Source: an uncultured bacterium (GTDB taxonomy: Bacteria; Spirochaetota; Spirochaetia; Sphaerochaetales; Sphaerochaetaceae). Taken from it: 7,294 nucleotides of DNA. The stretch lies in contig CAJMOS010000128.1 of NCBI GenBank assembly GCA_905215015.1, forward strand, positions 1 through 7,294, written 5' to 3'. Of this stretch, positions 1 through 5,531 are shown in pieces. The stretch's first letter is position 1, and each line of letters starts with the position of its first letter. The notes under the pieces are model-generated. The model saw nothing but the letters and a program-made list of their open reading frames with translations. It was not told the DNA's origin and ran no database searches. Position numbers and translations under genes: made by a program.

Positions 1-615
1 TTGCTTGGATGTCTGCGTGACACGCCATTTGCTGGATGCCTCTTTGGAATCCCCTGTCTTGTGCACCCCGAGATCCGCCATCGCGCCGATGCCGGCAATC
101 TTTCGGTCGAAGAACCAGGTGTTTTTCCCCGGATCGACCGACCAGCTCTCCGGCCCGCCGTGACCGAAGGTCGTCGCAAAGGAAATCACCTTCCCGATCG
201 CCCCCTGCACAATCAGGTCATGGGCTTTCTGATGGGTCGGGGTAAGCCGCTGGTTCTGGTCAATCATCAGGATGCCCTTCGCCTTACGCGACGCCTCGAT
301 CATTCCCTTGCATTCATCGAGCGACAAGGCCATCGGCTTTTCACAGAGGACGTGCTTTCCTGCCGCGAGGGATTTTACGGTCATTTCATAGTGGGTCTTG
401 TTCGCAGTACAGACGCTCACCGCGTCGATATCGCTGGAAAGCAGTTCCTCCACCGATGGGTAGGCTTTTCCACCATAGGCGAGGGCAAGTTCCCGTGCTC
501 GCTCGGCATTGAGGTCATAGAACCCTTCCAGCCTGCATTCCTTGTTCGCACGATATTCAGGAATATGCCTGACCTGTGCGATTTTTCCACACCCGATGAT
601 GCCGATTTTGTACAT
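1..615 (-). CDS. Gfo/Idh/MocA-family NAD(P)-dependent oxidoreductase (C-terminus cut by window edge)
   Basis: The 205 visible codons run from an ATG at 615 off the left edge, so the C-terminal substrate-binding half is missing. The protein opens with a Rossmann fold: MYKIGIIGCGKIA with the dinucleotide motif G-C-G-K-I-A at residues 8-13. It continues with the family hallmarks CEKPMA (91-96, K93 being the conserved EKP lysine), a D-Q-N-Q-R stretch (119-123), and GAMADLGVHKT (177-187), whose D181 and H185 match the usual catalytic pair. Such enzymes oxidise or epimerise sugars, inositols or sugar acids in the cytoplasm with NAD(P). It lies 18 nt after the permease stop and has a GGAAGGGG-type Shine-Dalgarno, so it is the next gene of the transporter operon and probably acts on the imported substrate. 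After HKT the sequence (GDSKEASSKW...) does not resemble the expected helix, which may be an edge artefact or frameshift. Family assignment is secure; the substrate is unknown. Confidence 0.9.
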   Translation of the reverse strand, partial: MYKIGIIGCGKIAQVRHIPEYRANKECRLEGFYDLNAERARELALAYGGKAYPSVEELLSSDIDAVSVCTANKTHYEMTVKSLAAGKHVLCEKPMALSLDECKGMIEASRKAKGILMIDQNQRLTPTHQKAHDLIVQGAIGKVISFATTFGHGGPESWSVDPGKNTWFFDRKIAGIGAMADLGVHKTGDSKEASSKWRVTQTSKQ

Positions 616-633
616 ATGTTCACCCCTTCCTTT

Positions 634-1665
634 TCAGTTCTTTTCCTTCTTCTGCAGGAGAACGGCAGCGATGACGATGACACCTTTGAACGCCTCCCGG
701 AGGAATGGTGGAACACCCAGCAGGTTCAAAAGGTTGTTGATGACGGCGATGATCAGCACGCCAAGTACCGTTCCGACAATCGATCCCCGCCCGCCGGACA
801 TGCTGGTTCCACCAACGATGACCGCAGCGATGGCATCCATTTCATAGCCACTGCCTGCGTTCGCATAGTCCATGGCTCCGATACGGGAAACTTGCAGGAC
901 AGCTGCGATGCCGACGAGAAAACCCATGAGCAAATAGACAATCCGTTTCACATGGTCGACGTTGATGCCTGAGAGTTTTGCGGCCCGCTCATTCGAACCG
1001 ACGGCGTACACATGTCGTCCGAAGACGGTGTGGCGGGAAACGGTATCCATCAGGAAAGCCATGACCAACCAATAGACGATCGGCATGAACATCTGTCCCC
1101 CGATTGTGATGTTCGCAATCTTGGTGAATGAACGAGGAACGACGGGATTGACCCGCTGCATGAACTGCTGGGTCACCGAACGACAAATCTTCATCATTCC
1201 CAACGTTGCGATGAACGGAGGGAGTTTCCCAATCGTGATGAGGACGCCACTGAATTCACCGAGCAACGCGCCGAACACAAGGCCGACGATGATGCCGACA
1301 AGATATGCGGGGAAACCACTGATGCCGAGGGAAGCAAGAAGACCCGTAGCAGACGAGTCGATAAAGACCATCACGACCGCACCGATGGCCACCAGCGTGG
1401 ATCCGACGGCGAGATCGATGCCGCCCGTGATGATGACGAAGGTCATGCCCAAGGCGATGATGCCGATCGTGCTGTTGTTTCGAAGGATGTTCAGCCAATT
1501 CCGGCACCAGAGCGAGAGCCATGCGCCAAAGGATCCTTGGTCGAACCCGAGAGCGATTGTCTGGAGGATGACCATGACGATAAGCGCGCAGAATGTGGAA
1601 AAGAGCGGTTTATCCCTCCACATCGTCCGGAACCACGAGGCAAAGCCCATTGTATGCTTGTTCAT
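634..1665 (-). CDS. Sugar ABC transporter permease, RbsC/BPD_transp_2 type
   Basis: This 343-residue inner-membrane protein is the usual length for ribose/xylose/galactose-type permeases. Hydrophobic segments fall at roughly 24-40, 66-102, 119-145, 193-206, 242-258, 277-286 and 297-316. Family motifs are GGIDLAVGS (81-89), a KLPPFIATLG stretch (147-156), the cytoplasmic coupling-loop region GRHVYAVGSNERAAKLSG (216-233), and GGTSMSGGRGSIVGT (285-299). It would form a homodimeric channel driven by the adjacent double-domain ATPase. Its ATG overlaps the ATPase stop in an ATGA arrangement, which implies translational coupling, with a GGGGGTG ribosome site just upstream inside the ATPase gene. The stop is followed after 18 nt by the dehydrogenase. 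The substrate cannot be read from the permease. Confidence 0.95.
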   Translation of the reverse strand: MNKHTMGFASWFRTMWRDKPLFSTFCALIVMVILQTIALGFDQGSFGAWLSLWCRNWLNILRNNSTIGIIALGMTFVIITGGIDLAVGSTLVAIGAVVMVFIDSSATGLLASLGISGFPAYLVGIIVGLVFGALLGEFSGVLITIGKLPPFIATLGMMKICRSVTQQFMQRVNPVVPRSFTKIANITIGGQMFMPIVYWLVMAFLMDTVSRHTVFGRHVYAVGSNERAAKLSGINVDHVKRIVYLLMGFLVGIAAVLQVSRIGAMDYANAGSGYEMDAIAAVIVGGTSMSGGRGSIVGTVLGVLIIAVINNLLNLLGVPPFLREAFKGVIVIAAVLLQKKEKN

Positions 1666-3146
1666 TCTGTCACCCCCGTTGCCAAGCGCATGATATGCTG
1701 TTCGTTCAGATTGTTTCCCACAAGTTCCCCAACGATCCTGCCGTGGTAGAGCACGTAGGAACGGGAGCAGAGACGGATGATTTCGTCCGCCTCCGAGGAG
1801 AGGACAATCACCGCGATTCCCGCCTGGGAAAGACGGGTGATGATCTCGTAGATGTCTTCCTTTGCCCCGACGTCGACCCCTTGTGTCGGATTGTCAAGAA
1901 TCAGGATCCCCGGCTGGAGCGCGAGCCATTTGGCGAGCACCACCTTCTGCTGGTTCCCGCCCGAAAGCGACGTGATCGGCTCGTCGACGCTCTCCAGCTT
2001 GATATGGAGCTCGTCTTTCAGACGGAGAAAAACGGAGCGGATCCTGTCTTCGTCGAGGAAGAAGCGATTCTTCTTCATACGGGAAAGCGTGACGAGGCTT
2101 CCATTCTCCAGAATGGAGAGGTCCTTCACGATTCCGTTCTCTTTCCGGTTTTTCGGGACATAGCCGATACCGAGGTCCACAGCCTGAGTTGTGGATTTCA
2201 TCCGCACTTCTCTGCCGTTCATGAGAATGAGCCCCTCGTACGGCCCCCGTGCGCCGAACACCGTCTGGAAGATTTCACTCCGCCCGTCGCCGAGCAATCC
2301 GGTGAAGCCGACAATCTCTCCGCTACGTATGGAAAAGGAAATGGAGGAAAAGGTTCTTCCATCGCCGAGATTCTCGGCGGCGAGAACGACATCCCCCCGA
2401 GTTCCTTCCCCACGCTGTCCTTGGATGATGGTGTGGCCGACCATGAAGGCGGCAAGGTCCGTCGTCGTTACGTCTTGCACCTTTCCCACCGAGACCATGT
2501 GTCCATCCCGGAGAACAGCATAGTCGTCGCAAATCTCCATCACCTCGTTGAGCTTGTGGCTGATGAAAATGATTCCCACTCCCTGCTCGCGCAGGCGGCG
2601 CATCAGGGCGAACACCCGCTCGATTTCGGGCCCAGTGAGGCTCGAAGTGGGTTCGTCCATGATGACGAGCTTCGCATCCATGAGCAACGCTCTGGATATC
2701 TCGACAATCTGTTTATAGGAAGCATCAAGCGTCCGCACCATCGTGCGGGGATCAAGGTCCAGACCCATGCGGACGAAGACTTCCCTCGTCCGGACAATCA
2801 TGGCTTCGTGGTCGAGAAATCCGTTTTTCTTTTGGATTTCTCTTCCTATGAAAAGATTTTCGTAGATGGCAAGGTCGTTGATCAGGTTGAGTTCCTGATG
2901 GATGAACGCGATACCGCGGTCCAGCGATTCCTTCGGGTTCTGGAAATGCACCACTTCCCCGTCGATGACGATTTGCCCTGTGTTGGGTTCGAGAACGCCA
3001 CCCAAAATGTTCATCAGCGTGCTTTTTCCTGCCCCATTCTCCCCGAGAAGCGCTTTGATGCACCCTCCGTTCACGGAGAAATCAACCCCGTCGAGCACAA
3101 GGTTGGACCCGAATGATTTGGAAATGCCCCGCATCTCACACCGCAT
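1662..3146 (-). CDS. Sugar ABC transporter ATP-binding protein, RbsA/MglA type (two fused ATPase domains)
   Basis: The protein has 494 residues counted from the ATG at 3146, typical for the family. It powers monosaccharide import together with the adjacent permease. Domain 1 has Walker A GENGAGKS (35-42), Q-loop Q84, an unusual signature LDASYKQ (140-146) in place of LSxGQ, Walker B LVIMDE (160-165, catalytic E165) and H-loop H197. Domain 2 has a degenerate P-loop GLLGDGRSE (283-291), an intact LSGGNQQ (394-400) and Walker B ILILDN (414-419), so the catalytic Glu is Asn419. A degenerate second P-loop is normal in RbsA-type proteins; Asn in place of Glu is not the textbook state but may be a subfamily trait. 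GTG at 3149 is an alternative start, but GGGAGG at 3153-3158 gives 6-nt spacing to the ATG and only 3 nt to the GTG. The stop overlaps the permease start. Confidence 0.95.
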   Translation of the reverse strand: MRCEMRGISKSFGSNLVLDGVDFSVNGGCIKALLGENGAGKSTLMNILGGVLEPNTGQIVIDGEVVHFQNPKESLDRGIAFIHQELNLINDLAIYENLFIGREIQKKNGFLDHEAMIVRTREVFVRMGLDLDPRTMVRTLDASYKQIVEISRALLMDAKLVIMDEPTSSLTGPEIERVFALMRRLREQGVGIIFISHKLNEVMEICDDYAVLRDGHMVSVGKVQDVTTTDLAAFMVGHTIIQGQRGEGTRGDVVLAAENLGDGRTFSSISFSIRSGEIVGFTGLLGDGRSEIFQTVFGARGPYEGLILMNGREVRMKSTTQAVDLGIGYVPKNRKENGIVKDLSILENGSLVTLSRMKKNRFFLDEDRIRSVFLRLKDELHIKLESVDEPITSLSGGNQQKVVLAKWLALQPGILILDNPTQGVDVGAKEDIYEIITRLSQAGIAVIVLSSEADEIIRLCSRSYVLYHGRIVGELVGNNLNEQHIMRLATGVTE

Positions 3147-3152
3147 CACTTA

Positions 3153-3158
3153 CCTCCC
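3153..3158 (-). promoter_or_regulatory. Ribosome-binding site of the ABC ATPase gene
   Basis: Reading the minus strand, GGGAGG is followed by TAAGTG and then ATG. The 6-nt spacing favours the ATG at 3146 over the overlapping GTG at 3149. The same GTGATG tandem occurs at the hydrolase gene. Confidence 0.75.
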
Positions 3159-3163
3159 GAAAG

Positions 3164-3186
3164 AGGCGGCCGCAATGCGACCGCCT
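3164..3186 (-). repeat. Intercistronic hairpin between binding-protein and ATPase genes
   Basis: On the minus strand AGGCGGUCGC, loop AUU, GCGGCCGCCU forms a 10-bp stem with one U.G pair and a 3-nt loop. The plus-strand copy would have a C-A mismatch at that position, so the fold is better as minus-strand RNA, in agreement with transcription. It begins 17 nt after the binding-protein stop and has no U-run after it. It is more likely a 3'-end stabiliser or attenuator that keeps the binding protein in excess over membrane components than a full terminator. Confidence 0.7.
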
Positions 3187-3203
3187 GTCGGAACCCCGTC
3201 TGA

Positions 3204-4175
3204 TCAGTACGGAGAAGACGGATCGAGATAATCCTTGACGTTGGTCTTGTCGACCACGGACGTCGGGATAATCTTTACAGGGTCGATCTTCTGTCCCTCA
3301 AGGACGGCGACTGCCATATCGACAGCATCGCGGACCATGGTCGGACTGTACAGCGCGCTTTCGATCCACAGGTCAGGATAGTCGTCCATCATGTTGAAGT
3401 ACTCCTGGCATCCTCCGCCGCCGGTGATGACCTTGATGTCCTTGCGACCGGCCTCGGTGATAGCCTGGATGGCACCGATGCTCGTCTCGTCGTCCATGCT
3501 GTAGACCGCGTCGATACGCGCGTTTGCGGTCAGGATGTCAGCCATGTCGGCAAGTCCATCCTCCCGGGTGAACTTGGTAGCGTAGGTCTGAATCTTCAGA
3601 TTCGGTGCGATCTTGGCGACCGTCTCGAGGAACCCTGATTTGCGGAGAGCTGCGACTGAACCGGATGTGGGCACGTCGAGAATGACGACATTCCCCTCTG
3701 TTCCGATTTTGTCCACGATGTACTTCGCCCCCTGGACGCCCATGTCATAGTTGTCGCCGGAGACCCGGTACACCCCTTTCGCGGCAATCTCAATATCGAA
3801 GTTGACGACGGTCACGCCCTTGTCGATGGCGCCTTGGATAGGCACCTCCATGCCGGTCCACTGCGGGAATGCGACAATCGCATCGGCCCCCCAGAGCATC
3901 AGGTCATCGAGTTGGGTCGTCATCTCGTCAGCGGAAGTGGACGTATAGAGCTTGTAGTCGACCGAGCCGGACAGCTCTTTGCAACGTTGCTCGGCATAGT
4001 AAGCCACTCCTGCCACCCACCCGTGCGTCACAGCCGGCGCCAGAATACCTATCTTGTGCTTCGCAGTCCCCTTTTGGGCGGCCGCCGGAGCAGACTCTTT
4101 CGTTCCCTGCGCGAAGAGCGCCGATACGCCCATCATCACAGCCAGCAAAACAGTCAGTACCTTTTTGGTCTTCAT
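3204..4175 (-). CDS. Periplasmic sugar-binding protein of ABC transporter (Peripla_BP_4 / RbsB-like)
   Basis: This 323-residue protein starts with MKTKKVLTVLLAVMMGVSA, a Lys-rich then hydrophobic signal peptide with probable signal peptidase I cleavage after A22 (LFA/QGTKE). There is no lipobox Cys, so it should be soluble in the periplasm. The mature part follows the two-lobe LacI/RbsB fold: KIGILAPAVTHGW (41-53), GADAIVAFP (96-104), VVNFDIEIA (123-131; D127 where RbsB has a sugar-contacting Asp), GNVVILDV (161-168), LRKSGF (177-182; Arg as in RbsB) and YSMDDETSIGAIQAI (225-239). Where many relatives have a G-x-D-G ligand Asp, this protein has TGGGGCQEY (251-259), so ligand contacts differ from ribose binders. 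It is first in the operon, with AGAGGAGG 7 nt before the ATG. The ligand is probably a sugar or sugar acid; identity cannot be set. Confidence 0.93.
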   Translation of the reverse strand: MKTKKVLTVLLAVMMGVSALFAQGTKESAPAAAQKGTAKHKIGILAPAVTHGWVAGVAYYAEQRCKELSGSVDYKLYTSTSADEMTTQLDDLMLWGADAIVAFPQWTGMEVPIQGAIDKGVTVVNFDIEIAAKGVYRVSGDNYDMGVQGAKYIVDKIGTEGNVVILDVPTSGSVAALRKSGFLETVAKIAPNLKIQTYATKFTREDGLADMADILTANARIDAVYSMDDETSIGAIQAITEAGRKDIKVITGGGGCQEYFNMMDDYPDLWIESALYSPTMVRDAVDMAVAVLEGQKIDPVKIIPTSVVDKTNVKDYLDPSSPY

Positions 4176-4201
4176 TGAGAAGCCTCCTCTTTGTTACCCA
4201 A

Positions 4202-4230
4202 AGTATCAGCGACATTCCCTGAACCGTCAA
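4202..4230 (-). promoter_or_regulatory. Predicted sigma-70 promoter of the transporter operon
   Basis: On the minus strand TTGACG (4225-4230) is separated by 17 nt from GATACT (4202-4207). These match the consensus at 5/6 and 4/6 positions. The predicted start gives a leader of about 20-25 nt that ends in the strong AGAGGAGG ribosome site of the binding-protein gene. The very AT-rich DNA immediately upstream could act as an UP-element or regulator region. Confidence 0.55.
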
Positions 4231-4241
4231 ACAATATTCTG

Positions 4242-4259
4242 AAAAATATGCATGTTTTT
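4242..4259. promoter_or_regulatory. Palindrome upstream of the operon promoter (possible operator)
   Basis: AAAAATATGCATGTTTTT is an 18-bp near-perfect palindrome centred on ATGCAT, with one mismatched pair. It starts 11 bp upstream of the -35 element, a plausible place for an activator or repressor. Its outer part (TGAAAAA...TTTTTTCA) resembles the smaller repeat at 4349-4361. Low-complexity DNA produces such palindromes by chance, so confidence is limited. Confidence 0.35.
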
Positions 4260-4348
4260 TCATACTACAAGACATTCCACATAAACAACTATTTACTTTG
4301 TATTTAATAAATTAATTTCTTCATCTTATTATTATTTTCTAAATACTG

Positions 4349-4361
4349 TGAAAATATTTCA
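4349..4361. repeat. Inverted repeat TGAAA-ATA-TTTCA in AT island
   Basis: TGAAAATATTTCA has perfect 5-bp arms around ATA. It shares the TGAAA/TTTCA half-sites with the palindrome about 105 bp closer to the promoter, so the two could be sites for one regulator. Unproven. Confidence 0.3.
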
Positions 4362-4390
4362 GATTATTATGAAAAATAAAAAATGCACAT

Positions 4391-4536
4391 ATCCCTCTGG
4401 GAAGCCACAGAGGAAGCGTGAACATAGCATCGGGCACAACGAGCCAAGGGAGCCTTGGTTGTCGCAACCGACCACACCTTTCCCCACCACCCGATTCATC
4501 AAAGAAGTCATGAGATTGCGTTGACAACCCGAAAGA
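4391..4536. other. Non-coding, hairpin-rich stretch between hydrolase and transporter operon
   Basis: No frame gives a recognisable protein. Three short perfect inverted repeats are visible: CCTCTG/CAGAGG (4394-4399 with 4408-4413), CCAAGG/CCTTGG with a GAG loop (4444-4449 with 4453-4458), and GGTTG/CAACC with a TCG loop (4457-4461 with 4465-4469). The last two overlap and are mutually exclusive. On the minus strand the first is followed 8 nt later by a T-run (ATTTTTTATTTTTC), so it might be a second, weaker terminator. A small RNA is possible but there is no direct support. Confidence 0.4.
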
Positions 4537-4572
4537 CAGCGAGGGCCATGGCATGAACCATGGCCCACGCTG
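4537..4572 (-). terminator. Probable intrinsic terminator after the alpha/beta hydrolase gene
   Basis: The minus strand reads CAGCG, T, GGGCCATGG, loop TTCATG, CCATGGCCC, T, CGCTG. This is a 9-bp perfect GC-rich stem extended by 5 more pairs across one T-T mismatch, followed by TCTTTC. It starts 18 nt after the stop codon. The U-run is short, so termination may be partial, but the stem is the strongest in this gap and is placed as expected. Confidence 0.6.
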
Positions 4573-4590
4573 CAAACTCCGACGATAGGA

Positions 4591-5469
4591 TTACAGGGTT
4601 TTCTCAAACCAGGCAATCGTCCTGGCGGTGATATCCTTCAGCTGGGTATCGTCACCGCTGAAGACCCCGAAGGTGTGTCCCGCGCCTTCAACCCAGGAAA
4701 TCTCGGCATCCGGACTATGCACCAATGCCTTCTGGATGGTCGTGGCGGTCTCGGGGACCACCGACGTGTCCTTGGTCCCCTGGATCAGCAGGTAGGGAAT
4801 GCGCACCTTCGCGGCTTCCGCAGGATAGTCGATGCCTTTCGCGACCTCATAGTAGGCCGGAGACTGCTTCAGCGGGGCCCTCCAGTCATAAGTGACCTCG
4901 TAGTAGCCGTTCTTCTTGGCGATTTCGTACTCCGCGTCCAGGTCCTTGTTCCCATAGGCGCCGGCCCAGGTCAGCGCGCTCTTGAAGACCTTGGATCTGG
5001 CAACGGCCAGCAACGTGAGCCTGCCACCCTGGCTCCAGCCCATGATGCCGACGCGCTTCTTGTCGACGCCGGCTTGCCGGACGATGTAGTCGTAGCAGGT
5101 CATCGCATCCTCGATGCCCTGGTCATAGGTATAGTCGATATAGTCGCCCTTCGAGTCGCCGTTGCCGAGATAATCGAAGCGAATCGTGGCGATGCCGGCC
5201 TTGGCCATCTCGACCGTGGCGTAGTCATAGGCATTGCCAGCCTCGTGCCGGCTCGAACCGTTTCCGTGCAGCATCACCACCGCAGGGAACTTCTGCCCTT
5301 TCGAGCCAACCGGAATCGTGACCGTAGCAGGAATCTGGTGGTCGCCCGCATCAATCAGCACATCCTCGGCCCGATAGTCGAACGGAGCAGTCTGTGCGTC
5401 TTGTCTGACAGAGGCACATCCAACGAACGCCAGCGCGCAAAGCGCCAACAAAGAAAGCAGTTTCTTCAT
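4591..5469 (-). CDS. Lipid-anchored alpha/beta hydrolase, probable carboxylesterase (cinnamoyl-esterase-like)
   Basis: The 292-residue protein begins MKKLLSLLALCALAFVGCAS, a lipoprotein signal with the lipidated Cys at residue 18, so the enzyme is probably tethered at the periplasmic or outer surface. It then shows a complete serine-hydrolase set: oxyanion loop LHGNGSSRHE (67-76), FDYLGNGDS (98-106), nucleophile elbow GWSQGG with Ser146, acid Asp234 in LIQGTKDTSVVPE, and His265 in GAGHTFG. Residues about 170-215 form an insert like the lid of feruloyl/cinnamoyl esterases. A role removing acyl or aryl esters from plant-type carbohydrate is inferred from fold and location; a dienelactone-hydrolase-like or general esterase is also possible. 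The start is the ATG at 5469 because GGAGG (5476-5480) is 6 nt away; an overlapping GTG lies at 5472. It follows the dehydrogenase by 62 nt and is probably co-transcribed with it. Confidence 0.88.
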   Translation of the reverse strand: MKKLLSLLALCALAFVGCASVRQDAQTAPFDYRAEDVLIDAGDHQIPATVTIPVGSKGQKFPAVVMLHGNGSSRHEAGNAYDYATVEMAKAGIATIRFDYLGNGDSKGDYIDYTYDQGIEDAMTCYDYIVRQAGVDKKRVGIMGWSQGGRLTLLAVARSKVFKSALTWAGAYGNKDLDAEYEIAKKNGYYEVTYDWRAPLKQSPAYYEVAKGIDYPAEAAKVRIPYLLIQGTKDTSVVPETATTIQKALVHSPDAEISWVEGAGHTFGVFSGDDTQLKDITARTIAWFEKTL

Positions 5470-5475
5470 CACAAT

Positions 5476-5480
5476 CCTCC
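5476..5480 (-). promoter_or_regulatory. Ribosome-binding site of the hydrolase gene
   Basis: The minus strand reads GGAGG, ATTGTG, ATG. The 6-nt spacing supports the ATG at 5469 rather than the GTG at 5472, which is only 3 nt away. The site sits directly after the repeated AGGAGCCTT element. Confidence 0.7.
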
Positions 5481-5510
5481 AAGGCTCCTATCCTAGTGTG
5501 GAAGGCTCCT
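5481..5510. repeat. Two 9-bp direct repeats in the dehydrogenase-hydrolase gap
   Basis: AAGGCTCCT occurs at 5481-5489 and again at 5502-5510. In minus-strand RNA the interval can also fold weakly: AAGG with CCTT outside, CCT/AGG and TCC/GGA inside, loop ACACTA. It lies between the stop of the upstream gene and the ribosome site of the hydrolase, so it could modulate translation or message decay. It may also be chance. Confidence 0.4.
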
Positions 5511-5531
5511 TTTTGGCAAGAAACGGTCGGT

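Larger units (their letters stand above)
4231..4390. other. AT-rich island upstream of the transporter operon
   Basis: Only 31 of these 160 bases are G or C, against clearly GC-rich coding sequence on both sides. No open frame here looks like a protein. The region holds the two inverted repeats described separately and abuts the promoter, so it is best read as the regulatory region of the binding-protein operon. The switch back to GC-rich DNA at about 4390 is abrupt. Confidence 0.75.

Noticed and set aside
1..972. A 323-codon open frame on the plus strand
   Set aside because: It runs antisense across the dehydrogenase and into the permease gene, both with strong family motifs.
1593..3116. 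A 507-codon open frame on the plus strand
   Set aside because: It is exactly opposite the ABC ATPase gene, has no recognisable motif and no ribosome site; the ATPase on the other strand has every family motif. Long antisense frames are common in GC-rich genes.
4231..4390. AT-rich region as a replication origin
   Set aside because: No DnaA-box series (TTATCCACA-like) and no replication genes nearby; an operon regulatory region explains it more simply.
4339..4616. Minus-strand frames of about 80 codons between hydrolase and binding protein
   Set aside because: They overlap the hydrolase end or the terminator stem, lack ribosome sites and give unrecognisable Trp/Pro/Cys-rich translations.
4675..5496. 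A 273-codon open frame on the plus strand
   Set aside because: It is antisense to the alpha/beta hydrolase, which has a full catalytic triad and signal peptide; the plus frame has no protein-like features.
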